64,000 nt of DNA from Isoetes taiwanensis (Eukaryota > Streptophyta > Lycopodiopsida > Isoetales > Isoetaceae), in assembly GCA_021234155.1 (NCBI GenBank), contig JAJEKV010000002.1, positions 15,043,428-15,107,427 on the forward strand, read 5' to 3'. Below, in pieces: positions 12,101-22,862 of the stretch (positions within the stretch are counted from its first letter, which is position 1; each line of letters opens with the position of its first letter). A program made the translations under genes and the position numbers. Below the pieces are notes generated by a model. The model did not search any database, had not been told where the DNA came from, and worked only from the letters and a program-made list of their open reading frames with translations.

Positions 12101-15100
12101 TGCTTTTATACTCATGTCAAAACAATAATGGCTTTCTGGAGTGATTGTATATGGGTGCAATCAAAGATGAGTATAATGTTCTGCATGCAAATGTAATAAT
12201 GCAAAAATGCATCTAGATGGTAGAAAATAAATTGGAAAGCCATATGCTCACAAGCTATCAATAACTGTGTTAATTTATGTCATATGAAGTAATTTAAGTT
12301 TATTTGCAGGTCAGCAAGGGTCGCTCCAATGATCCAGGAAGTGGCTAGTATTGTAACTGGCTCAGATGACCTTCCCAGTTTTCTACGCATACATTTTGTA
12401 GGTCTGCTTAACACGATTGATAGGAAACTTTTACGTAATGAAGATCTGACATACCAGAAACAAGCCTTGCGATGCATTAAGCACCTCCTAAAGATGATTG
12501 GTCCTTATCTTAATGCATTTGTCCCAAAACTTATGGCTTTGCTTACACGTGCGGTTCAGGAACTTCCCTTGCAGTTAGAAGCTCTCCATGTTTGGCTTTT
12601 TTTTGTACAACAACTTGCACAAGTTTCTCCCTTGAACTTGAAGACTGTTGCCAGCCAAATTATGGTGGCTCTAATGCCTTGTCTAGAAGCACAAGAAGCA
12701 GTAAATGCAACAGCAGTTGCGGCAGTGCTGGAGGAGCTCGTGGTAAAAAATAGGAATCTGCTAACCAACCAAGTGCGCGAACTGCCACTTTTACCTAGTC
12801 TTCCAGCACTAGTGAATGTTAATGCTGTCTTGCATGAAGCGCGGGGTTTGCTGAACCTTCGGGATCAGCTCCAGCAAGCTGTTGATGGGCTTGGTCATGA
12901 AAGTATAAATGTAAGATATACTACCGCTAGTGAGCTGAGAAAGGTGATGCTCAAAAACCGTAGAGAAATCATAGGGATGGTGATTGGAGAAGTTACCACA
13001 GACACTAAGGTGATCAGCAGTTTGGTTACTGCTCTACTGCACGGGTGTGCAGAGGAATCAAGGACATCTATTAGCCAAAAATTCAAAATGGTCTGTGCTG
13101 AGTGTCTGGGCGAGCTTGGGGCTATTGATCCTGCTAAGTTAAATATCAGTCTTCAGCGTAGTTCCAAGATAGAAAATAATGATGAAGATTTTGTGTTTGA
13201 ACTTGTCAACGAACACCTAGCACGGGTCCTTCGGGCAGCAACAGACCTTGATGTACAAGATGCAGCTGCCTTGGCAATCCAGGAGCTGCTGAAACTTAGT
13301 GGCTGTCAGGAGGCGGTCCTTAGAAAGACATACCCTGATACCGGTTGTGCTAGCAATTCTTCCACATCATTAGCAGAAAAAGGACAGAAGTTGTGGAATA
13401 GGTTTTCAAATGATATCAAAGAAATTATAACTCCTTGCTTGACTTCAAAGTATCTTTTAAAGAACTTGAATGCAGTTGCATCCTCTGGCCCAATATTCAG
13501 ACCAGGAATGCCATTTAGGCGTTGGATATTTTTATGGATTAGGTGGCTGGTCTCTCAAGCAACTGGTCAAAGGTCAAATATTTTTACAGCCTGCAGAGGT
13601 GTTGTAAGGCATGATATGGGAACAGCCCTTTATCTACTTCCATCCCTGGTTTTGGATGTTGTCTGTGAAGGCACTTCAGAAGCTCGAACATGTATTATGG
13701 AGGAAATATTAGCTGTCCTTGCAGATGCATCATTGGATGAGGATAGTCTTAGTAAAGCAGCATGCATGAGCTGGCATGGATTAGGTGAAGTGAGTATTCA
13801 AACTGTATTTACTTTGTTGGATAAGCTTGGGCAGTGGTTAGATGAATGCAAACAAGGTCCAATTCTTAGCCAGATCATGCAAACTCCTCCAAATGGTAAA
13901 GGAACACGAAGCAGCAGGAACTTATCAACCAAAGATGACATAACTCATTTAACGCAGCAGTGTGAACATGTTGCCCAGCTTCTAGCTGCAATACCTAAAC
14001 CAGCACTAGCAGGTGCCTCTTTCAGATGTCACGCTTATGCACGCGCACTATTATATTATGAGTCATATGTCCGAGAGAAGTCTGGAGCACTGAACCCTGC
14101 AGCAGAGTCTAATGTTGTATTTATCGATGAAGATGTAGCTTTTCTTCTTCGTATCTATGGCGGGTTGGATGAGCCAGATGGCCTATCTGGACTTGCAAGC
14201 ACTCACAAGTCAACCAGCTTGCAGGATCAATTTCTTATTAATGAGAAGGGAGGAAATTGGGCTGAAGCATTAACTTGTTGCGAGCAAGCTCTACAAATGG
14301 AACCTAAAGATTTATTTTGGCAATCGGGTGTCTTAGATTGCCTTGTGAATATGGGACATCTTCAGGCTATGGTAACTCATGTTGATGGATTGATTGCACG
14401 TATGCCAGAGTGTAAACGGGAATGGAGTATGCGCGGCATCCAAGCTGCATGGCGCCTTGGCCAATGGGACCTTTTAGACGAGTATGTTCGGGGGGCAGAA
14501 GGTGAGAACATATTATCCGGTGTTGAGAGCACTGCATCCTTTGATCATAGTTTGGCCAAGGCTTTGCAGGCATTGCGTTTGAAGGACCAGTTTAAATTTT
14601 TTGAGCAGCTTACGCATTGCAGATTAGCGTTGCTTGCACCATTGACAGCAGCCAGTATGGAGTCATATACTCGGGCATACCCATTGATAGTTAAATTGCA
14701 TATGCTAAGGGAGCTTGAAGACTTCTTTGCAATAGGATTTTCTGAAGGGGATCGAGAAAGCACCTCAGATGATGATTCCTGTTTGGTGGACATGGCAGAT
14801 TTAGTTGAAATCTGGGATGGTCGCCTTAGAATAACGCAACCCCTGCTGTGGACTCGCGAACCCATATTGGCCTTGCGCAGGCTAGTATATGGTAGCAAGG
14901 AAATGCAACCTGAAGTCGCTTCTTGTTGGCTTCAATATGCAAAGCTTTGCAGGACTGCTGGGCATTATGAGACAGCAAACAGAGCAATTTTACAGGCACA
15001 ATCTGCTGGTGCTCCTAATGTGGAGTTAGAGAAGGCAAAATTATATTGGGATACCAAAAAGACACAGCAGGCTATTGATGAGCTCCAACAAGTCCTGGCA

Positions 15101-17637
15101 AATGTATCACAGAACACTTTAGGCAATGCAACTGGGGCCGCTCTCAGTGGTCTCTTACATAATCCTACCCAAGCAATTAGTGTGACTCGTCAGACTCAGC
15201 AGAAACAGGATGATCCTCATGCAGCAAAGGCACTTCTCTTACTTGCGAGATGGGTACACCACACAGGACAGAAACAAAAGGAAGATGTTATTAACATGTT
15301 TTCTAGGGTTAAGGAACTACAGCCAAAATGGGAGAAAAGCTACTTTTTTATGGCTAGGTACTTTGATGATCTTCTTGGTGATGCTCGTAGGAGACAAGAG
15401 GAGAATGAAGCTGTTAGGGGAACAACTTCTGTACAAAAGCGTAACAATAACATGCAAATTGCCGATGACAAAGATTGGTGGATATATCTTCCAGAAACAA
15501 TTTTATTCTATGCAAAAGGCCTGCACAAAGGTCATCGTCATATGTTTCAAGCCCTTCCACGCTTGCTTACTCTATGGTTTGAGTTTGGCACCATATGTGA
15601 ATCTCAGGGCTCTAACAAGGCACTTAAATCCGTCCATGCAAGGGTAATGGTCTATCAAGTTTAAGATCTGCAGCGCCTAGATCCCACATGTCTCTTAACT
15701 GTGTAACTTTTTGGTCTCAGGTCATGAGCATAATGAGAGGATGCTTAAAGGACCTCCCATCTTATCAATGGCTGACTGCACTTCCTCAGTTAGTTTCGAG
15801 AATATGCCATCGAAATGAAGAAATCATTCGACTTGTGAAACATATTATCACAACTGTTTTACAGGCGTATCCTCAGCAGGCACTTTGGACAATGGCGGCA
15901 GTTTCAAAATCAACTGTTGTTGAAAGGCGTGAGGCTGCTGCAGAGATCATACAGGCAGCCAGAAATGCAGTACAAAAGGAGGAGGAGAAACTTCTATTTA
16001 ACCAGTTTGCTAATTTAATTGAACAAATGATTAGATTATGTTTCTGTACAGGTAAGGATAAAGCTCGATCACTCAATATCTCATCTGAATTTGGTCTTCT
16101 AAAGAGAATGATGCCTGTGGGAATTATTATGCCTGTTCAAAGGGCTCTTACTGTTAGCCTTCCGGCAAATGGGCTCACGAATCCCTCTTATAGTCCTTTT
16201 CGTTCTGGAGATCATTCGACTATCTCCGGCATAAAAGACGAAGTTGAAATTTTAGCCTCCTTGCAGCGGCCAAAGAAGGTCAGTCTTATTAGATTCCTTT
16301 CTTAGTGACTGAGAAATCTTTTACACGTTTTAATATATCACAATCGCCGTGTTTTACTTTCATTTTGACAGTACTGCACTTCAAATTTAATGCAATGTCA
16401 GTTTATTATTTCTCTTTTTCATCTTTCTCCTTTTTTCCTTTTTAGCTGGCTGTTTGTTTTTCGATAAAGATGTGTGCAATATTATTTTAGGTGGTGCTCA
16501 TTGGCAGTGATGGCAGAGAATACCCCTTCTTATGTAAACCAAAAGATGACCTTCGTAAAGATGCTCGTATGATGGAGTTTACGAGCATGATTAATCGTCT
16601 ACTCTCAAAAGATCCCAATAGCAGGCGCCGGAAGTTGTATATACGCACATTTGCTGTGATTCCTCTGACTGAAGATTGTGGTATGGTTGAATGGGTCTTG
16701 CATACACGAGGCTTGAGACATATATTGCAGGACCTTTACGTAGCTTGTGGTAAGTTTGACAGACAAAAGACAAATCCAATGATAAAGAAAATCTATGATG
16801 AACATCAAAATAAGTTGTCTAGTGGGGAACTGATGCGTTCAAAGCTCCTTCCTATGTTTCCCCCCATTTTCCACAAATGGTTCTTAAACATGTTCCCAGA
16901 ACCAACATCGTGGTTCCAGGCACGGGTTGCTTTTGCACATACTACAGCTGTATGGTCTATGGTTGGTCACATTGTTGGGCTTGGTGATAGACATGGGGAA
17001 AACATATTGTTTGATTCAACCACCGGGGACTGCGTACATGTGGACTTCAGCTGTCTTTTTGATAAAGGTTTACAATTAGAGAGACCAGAACTTGTACCAT
17101 TCAGGCTGACCCAGGTAAGGGAAATCATGCTTATTCAAAATGTTTATGTTTTAAGCATTGTTCTACCTGATAACTTGATACACTACTGCAGAATATGATT
17201 GATGGACTTGGAATCACAGGTTATGAGGGTACATTCTTACGAGTATGTGAAATAACCTTATCTATACTGAGAGCACACCGTGAAACACTTATGAGTGTGT
17301 TAGAGACTTTCATCCATGATCCTCTTGTTGAGTGGACTAAATCGCATCGATCAAGTGGGACAGAGGTCAGAAACCCACATGCACAGGTCAGACAATGTTG
17401 AAATGAAAATCCAAAGGTTGACGTTGGTGTTATTCATTTTGTTAATTTCTTTATGGGCTATGGATGCAGAGGGCTCTTGCTAACATTCAAGCCAGATTAC
17501 AAGGTGTAGTTGTTGGTGTGGGGGCTGCTCCTTCCTTGCCTTTGTCGGTTGAAGGTCAGGCCCATCGACTTATTGCAGAGGCAGTGTCCCTGGATAACCT
17601 GGGACGAATGTACATATGGTGGATGCCTTGGCTTTGA
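6124..17637 (+). CDS. ATR: Serine/threonine-protein kinase ATR, complete 15-exon gene
   Basis: ATR is the PI3K-related nuclear kinase that, with ATRIP, senses RPA-coated single-stranded DNA and drives the replication-stress checkpoint. Predicted exons: 6124-6283, 6353-6497, 6567-6679, 8385-8719, 8936-9045, 9349-9493, 9585-10139, 10212-10287, 10357-10672, 10829-12013, 12310-15643, 15721-16278, 16491-17114, 17192-17386, 17470-17637. All introns are GT-AG and the sum, 8,019 nt, gives 2,672 residues, close to the ~2,700 I recall for Arabidopsis ATR. N-terminal HEAT-type helices are followed by a UME-like block (about 1094-1175), a FAT region (about 1610-2090, including FQALPRLLTLWFEFG) and the kinase. 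In the kinase, ATP-site Lys is about 2360 (FLCKPKDDLRKD), the catalytic loop GLGDRHGEN is about 2507-2515, and Asp 2529 of VHVDFSCLF is the metal ligand. The FATC tail ends YIWWMPWL. No disabling lesion was seen. Intron 3 is the longest (1.7 kb). Confidence 0.95.
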
Positions 17638-17661
17638 ATTATGGTTTTTCAGCATGTAGCA

Positions 17662-17852
17662 GGTATATATCGGACGCTGTCATGTTATAACGACAGGCAT
17701 ATCCATGGTATATTCATGTCTTTGACATGTTATAGCCAGGCCAAAAAAAAACACACGGTGTTTTTGTGGACTTGGCGGATTTTTTGCCATTTAAGGCTGG
17801 CTATAACATGCCCATGTCCGACATTTACAGCGACGGGCAGATGGCAGCAGCC
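17662..17852. mobile_element. Foldback MITE, copy 2, in the ATR 3' flank
   Basis: This 191-bp element belongs to the same family and lies in the same orientation as the copy at 5744-5935. It is flanked by perfect 9-bp direct repeats CATGTAGCA at 17653-17661 and 17853-17861. It shares the arm sequence around TATCGGACGCTG/CATGTCCGACATTTA, the internal GACATGTTATAGCCA block, and the core TGGCGGATTTTTTGCCATTT. It begins 25 bp after the ATR stop codon, so it is probably transcribed as part of the 3' UTR. Confidence 0.8.
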
Positions 17853-17861
17853 CATGTAGCA

Positions 17862-18354
17862 CGTCTATGTGCATGTAATATATAATATATATAAGAGCTG
17901 AGGCTTGTCAGTTTTGAATGGCATAGAGCGCTGTGTTTTTCTTGGAAATGGCAATTTCTGTGAAGAGGAATCGTCCTAAAGTTTGGGATTTGCAAATGGA
18001 TGCATAACGAGCTGCAGGTGAGCCAACTTCTGTGCGAAAAATTCTGTACTTTTGTATAAGGGATTCCAAATTTAGCATGCCCTTCCAAATTTGATTGCTG
18101 AAGCAGCCAGTCAATTTGGGATGAAAATCATTGTTATGCTGCATCATTAGAAGTGAACTCAACTTTCTTCTTGCTTAATAATTGTAACATTCTCAGATTT
18201 GTCTGGAATTGTTTTTAGGTTGCGCAAAGGCCACATACCTAGGGATGGAGACGGGGAACTGGCTTATGCTCGAGTATGCTATTTGAATGGTGGATATCTG
18301 GCTTATATGCGATTTGAACGATGGAGATATGGCTTGGAGCTTAGAATAGTATAA
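17862..18354. other. ATR downstream region
   Basis: Non-coding. An AT-rich stretch at about 17875-17895 could serve in 3'-end formation of ATR, but no poly(A) signal can be fixed. The short opposite-strand frames here show no recognisable content. Confidence 0.4.
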
Positions 18355-18594
18355 TGTGACATATAGTGTAAGTTAACGTGTAAACGTTGTATCCCATAGG
18401 GACATTTTTATTAGCCCATGGCCCCCCTTTTTCTCTATTTGCCACCTAACATCGAGACTGGCACATCTATATATGTACCATCTTGTGAGTTAGCGTAATA
18501 CACAAGTTTCTTGCTTCTCTTTTGTTGCTTGTTGCATCTTCTCCTTTCTCTTTTCTCTGTTGTGTTTTGTTGTTATCACCTTCTCCACTCAACA
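18355..18594 (+). repeat. Putative 5' LTR of the truncated Copia element
   Basis: The right edge is set by the primer-binding site two bases downstream and by the ending CTCAACA. A TATATATG stretch near 18470 could be its TATA box. The left edge at TGTGACATATAG is a guess from the TG rule, because there is no second LTR for comparison. Confidence 0.4.
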
Positions 18595-18596
18595 TT

Positions 18597-18608
18597 TGGT
18601 ATCAGAGC
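18597..18608 (+). other. Primer-binding site, initiator tRNA-Met
   Basis: TGGTATCAGAGC is complementary to the 3' end of plant initiator tRNA-Met and lies two bases after the LTR end, the standard arrangement in plant Copia elements. Confidence 0.85.
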
Positions 18609-18675
18609 AGTGCTACCATCCTTGGGTGCTTCAGTCGTGCAGGAGAGGAAGTACTTTGAGAAGATTTTTTTGCCT

Positions 18676-18915
18676 TGCTTGCATATTCTCCAATGAGTCA
18701 AATTGGATATCTTATGATTGGAATAATTGCGGGAAACTCAAATGGATATGCGAGCATGTTAATTTACACATTGTTTTATATCTCTATGAGTTTAGGAACG
18801 TTTGCTTGTATCATATTATTTGGTTCATCATATTATTTGGTTCATGTACGGAAACAAATAACATTCGAGATTATGCTGGATTATATATAAAAGATCCTTT
18901 GCTAGCTCTTTCTTT
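18676..18915 (+). pseudogene. ndhB: Chloroplast ndhB fragment (NUPT) in the retroelement leader
   Basis: The translation reads [19 protein letters not shown], then [20 protein letters not shown] and CIILFG. After a frameshift it continues [20 protein letters not shown]. This is the consecutive membrane-helix region of NdhB, a proton-pumping subunit of the plastid NADH dehydrogenase-like complex. The frameshift is explained by a 17-bp tandem duplication (CATATTATTTGGTTCAT twice, about 18811-18844). The fragment is only about 80 codons, with no start, no stop and no flanking plastid genes. It lies between the primer-binding site and gag, so it was acquired by, or inserted into, the leader of the element. 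Mitochondrial nad2 was considered; the residues fit plastid ndhB better from memory. Confidence 0.85.
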
Positions 18916-19133
18916 CACTCAGCAGATTTTAACCCTAACTTGTGCTTGAGCCTAGAGAGAAGCATCCCTCTGTTATGGAGAGTTGCATCAGTGTTAACCA
19001 AGTTAAAAGCAGCTCTTGAGTGTAAAAGTTTGAAAGATTTGTTGCAGTAGTGTGCATATCGCCTTGCATGTTGAAGATAGAGCAAGAGTTTGCAGATTTG
19101 GGGCTTTGATTAGAAGAGGTTTGTGTTTTCAAA

Positions 19134-20345
19134 ATGAACAACTTGAAAAAGATGTTCATGGGCGAGAAGTTCTTGCTTAAAGGCAAGAACTACTTCAAAG
19201 GAGAAGATGACTTTGGCACTTGATCTTGCTGGAGTAGTAGCTGGTAAAGACCAAAATGAGGATGACAAATGGAAGGAGTTGAACAAAAAGGTCCTGCTGC
19301 TCATCAAACTTGCAGTGGATGATTCCATACAAAGGCATATACTTGGAGTGAAAAGTGTTAGTGAAGCTTGGCGCAGATTCAACAAATCTATGAGGCAAAA
19401 AATCATACAATGAAGCAGCTGTTAAGAAATCAGCTTAACAGTCTAAAGTTAAGGAAATGTAAAGATGTGAGTGACTTCATTGCGAAGATCATAGAAATTA
19501 CTGCACAATTGGCTTCTCAAAGTTGAAGTTGAAGAAGACGAGTTGCTGAATATCATATATCAGGGAGTGCCTGAATATGAGCATTTTCTTGATGCTTTTC
19601 AAGTGCGGGAGAATGAGCCTAGTTTCAAAGAGTTCGCAACAGCCCGACAACAAAAGATTTTGAGATCACAAATTCTGGAACAAACGGGGCAGGTTAATTT
19701 CAGCCAATCAAGAAGAACTTTCAGCCAATCAAGAAGTAGGGAAAGTAAGGGTTAAGGAAATTGGAGAAATTTCTAACGCCAAGAAGAAGGTACTGCCAAA
19801 ACTGATTCTCAATTTCATCAGCCTCAACGAGGAAGAGGCCATACAAATAGAGGAAGAGGGGAACGTTGGAGTTCTTACTCCAACAAAAAAATCAATCTAT
19901 TGTTGTGATGAAGTTGGGCATGTGGTAAATGATTGGCCTCTAAAAGACTATATTGAAGATTTAAAAAGGAGTCGCACCACCTTGAAGAAGGGTCGCCACG
20001 GATTCACAAGATTTTGCCAAGATTTTGCAATGTTTGTACATGAGGCTGATCATGTAAGATACAAGTCGTGATAGGTGTATTTGCTGGTTTGGATAGTGGC
20101 TGCTCGACTCATGTAACAGGTGATGAATCTCTTTTCTCAATGCTCACAAAGTATAATGAAGATAAAATCCTTTTAGGAGATGGTTTCACGAAGTTTAATA
20201 GAGATAAAATTCTTTTAGGAGATGATTCCTTGTTATCAATAGAAGGGGATGGAAACGCAAGAGTGAAAGAAAGAAGGAGACACTGTATAGGATTTAAAGA
20301 GAATCTGCTTTCTGTTGCTTGCATAATTCATAAAGGTTTCTTTTT
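19134..20345 (+). pseudogene. Copia gag and protease start, broken
   Basis: Begins MNNLKKMFMGEKFLLKGKNY, a typical Copia gag N-terminus. It continues in other frames through SIQRHILGVKSVSEAWRRF and a block ending KEFATARQQKIL near 19680. A basic, glycine/arginine-rich stretch follows near 19800-19870, and a damaged zinc-knuckle region near 19900. At about 20090 DSGCSTHVTGDESLF is the aspartic-protease active-site block (DSG) that starts Copia pol. Several frameshifts and stops separate these pieces, and coding ends abruptly near 20345. Confidence 0.75.
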
Positions 20346-20369
20346 TCGATGAAGATGAAGCAATAACAT

Positions 20370-21790
20370 GATAAAGCATGATGTTCAAGGGAGATCCACC
20401 ATTCAGCAACACATTAGAGAAGGTATAACTTCCCAAAGTTGCTGAATACATAAATGCTCTAGGATCTTCTTCATTCTGAGCTAACACAAGGTTAGTAGCA
20501 TTAGCAAACTTCGCACAAGCCATCAAACAGTTTGCTACAACAATCTCTTTCTATAACTAGGCAATTTTCAACAAGATAAAGTGATCTACACTTACTTTAG
20601 AGCTCTTGAGCAAGGCATCTACCTCATCAATGTCTTGATCTTTCTTACCATACTTTTGGTGAGGAGGTGGAGCTATTACTTGGGGAGGAGCTTTTACAAC
20701 AGGGTTGTTGGTGGTGGTGTGGCACTCTAGGAGCATTGAGAACATGTCTACTTGATTCAGCATGCTTATTAACCTCATTCATGCTTCTACTCTACACCAC
20801 CATGACTTCTTCAGTCTTGAGAACTTCTATAGCCTCTATAGAAACACTTGGTTCAGCAAATCTCAGAGAAATACTTGATTCAGACTTCTTTTCTCTTTCA
20901 TGTTTAGCAAAATACTCTTTAACTGAACATTTAAAATTAGTATGACTAACCTCTTTACAAAAAGCACAAATTGGACACTCTCTTCCAAAGTGACCTTTCC
21001 TATTACACTTAAGCCACACTCTATAATAGCAAATATCAGATGGATCTGTGTTTCTATTAAAATGAATGCATTCTGGATAAACCTTGTCTCCAGTTTTGAG
21101 CTCAACAAGTTGCTTAGTTACCTCTGCCAAAGCTTCAGTTATCTTTGACAACTGCTTTGACCTCTGAAATCTGAGCATCAGATTCATCATCCTTGAATTT
21201 CTTCTTGTCCTTGTGTATGGTATACACTAGAATAGAAGTGTGAGGCTCATGAGTGCCATCAATAGCATCAGGATAGAAAGGATCATGATGGAAGACAATA
21301 TCTTTTCTGGTAGGATACAAAACATTTTAGTAAGCTCAGCTGTCTTAGAAAAGACCGTGTAAATAGAGTCAAAGCCTTCAACAACTTGAATCTTTCTTAG
21401 CTTTCATTGAATTTCTAATCTAGAGGCCAAGCCTTTTATGAAAGAGAAAACTAAGAAGAGAGTAGGATTTGACACTTGGCTCTTTTGGCATCTGTTCAAG
21501 TAGGTGCTAAATCTTTATTTGTATTAGTTCACACTCTCACCTGTATGAACAGAAAAAGATTGCAACTCATTAAGACAGTCTTCAGGTGCATCCAACTTAT
21601 CAAAATAAGTAAGTTCATCCCATGTAGTGGTTCCCATAAGCTTCTCATAAGTTAGCCAAGATCCAGCCTTATCTCCTTCTTTGAAGCACTTCTCAAACTC
21701 TGACATTTTGCAGCCTCTCTTGAAGCCATAATCCCTGTAATATTCTTCAAATACTCTCAAGAAATTGTTAGCATTCATGCTTCAGTCAAA
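20370..21790 (-). pseudogene. Ty3/Gypsy-like gag and protease relic
   Basis: Read on the - strand from about 21778, MNANNFLRVFEEYYRDYGFK and a capsid-like block are followed at 21190-20792 by a zinc-knuckle region (CNRKGHFGRECP, then a second Cys-rich motif). At about 20440-20400 there is VLLNGGSPLNIMLYH, which resembles the Gypsy protease block, with Asn where the catalytic Asp of DGGS/DSGS is expected. The frames are interrupted. It abuts the + strand Copia fragment, so one element was truncated against the other. No reverse transcriptase or LTR was found. Confidence 0.6.
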
Positions 21791-22862
21791 TGTAGGCAAT
21801 GGAACTGGAACATTCAATTCAATATTGATACGACATGCTTTGAAGCAAAGCAGTTGAGTAATTAGGAGGTAAAGGCCTTTCTCTGCAGTATTCTGATGCT
21901 TCAGCCTCTTCTAAAGATTCTTCTTCAACTGGTATTCTCTGTTTAGGAGCTATGAGTTCTTGAGATCTAGGAGGATCTTGGTAGAACCTCCAAGATGGTT
22001 GTCCTCAACGTGTCTTTAGGAGTTAAACACAAGAATCCAACTTGTAACTATGCTCAAGTTGGGGTTAGAACCTTCAGATCACTTAAAGTGATCAGTCTAT
22101 AGAAGAAAACTTCATTACAATAGCTCAAAAGACCAACTGTTATACCTTTTCCATTTATAGAAAAAGGTAGCAAACTGAAATCGAGGTGGCTTGCAGAGAT
22201 AGATTGATTTTTGAGTTTTGGTTGCTCAACTAGTAAAGAAAAGTTGATAGAAGTCAATGGTGAAATTCTTGACCAAGTCAGAGTTCAGATCTGTGAGTTG
22301 TTTGAGCTCAAAGTTGGATCAAAATTTGGTCAGTGAAAGTCAAACTGTAAACCAATGATAAAAAATGAAGATTTTGAGTTGCCAATGAAAATTTTGAGAA
22401 ACTCCAAAGCCAATGTATGTAACAAAACAGTCCTGAGATGGGGCAAATGGTCAAATTTCGATTTGGATCTTGGGAAGTAGCTTCTGTACTTGGATTTATC
22501 AAATTATAGTCAAGAACACTTATAGACAGAATGCTAAACTTTGTAACTCGAGTTTGTATTTTTGGGTTTTTCCAAAGCATATAGGTGCTAATAGTTGTAA
22601 AGAGCAATAGTGAGTTGTCCCGGTAGTGGTATGTGCTGAGCATGAGCTGACTGGAGCAGCCCGGTTGGAGGTAGAGACTAGTGTAGCCCATGACTCTATG
22701 GAGGTGCCTGGGGGACTTCCAACACGTGTTGGAAGTGGAATGTCACGTAGAGCGGCTGTGGGTACATTGCTGTGATTAATCCTCTGGCTCTAGATGATGA
22801 CTCAGTGGAGTGGGCTGTTGGCCTGGTGGGTAGGCATGTGGGGCTTGACACTTCTCCTCCGG
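21791..22862. other. Unassigned interval between the Gypsy relic and a LINE
   Basis: No recognisable gene. On the - strand it may hold the leader or upstream part of the Gypsy relic, but no primer-binding site or LTR edge could be found. The last ~200 bp are GC-richer and probably belong to the 5' UTR of the following LINE. Confidence 0.4.

Larger units (their letters stand above)
18355..20345 (+). mobile_element. Truncated Ty1/Copia element carrying a plastid insert
   Basis: Order on the + strand: a putative 5' LTR (about 18355-18594, TGTGACATATAG to CTCAACA), a tRNA-iMet primer-binding site, a leader holding a chloroplast ndhB fragment, then gag and the start of the protease. It stops near 20345, where a Gypsy relic in the opposite orientation begins. 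No integrase, reverse transcriptase or 3' LTR is present, so the element is truncated. The left LTR edge is inferred only from TG...CA and is uncertain. Confidence 0.7.

Noticed and set aside
10951-14898. Minus-strand frames of up to 169 codons opposite ATR
   Set aside because: They are shadows of the long coding exons and show no known domain.
8351-17401. Many separate + strand open frames across the ATR region as independent genes
   Set aside because: They join through GT-AG introns into one 8,019-nt coding sequence with continuous ATR homology.
18676-18915. Mitochondrial nad2 as the source of the organelle-like fragment
   Set aside because: Order and residues ([26 protein letters not shown]) fit plastid ndhB better from memory; a database search would settle it.
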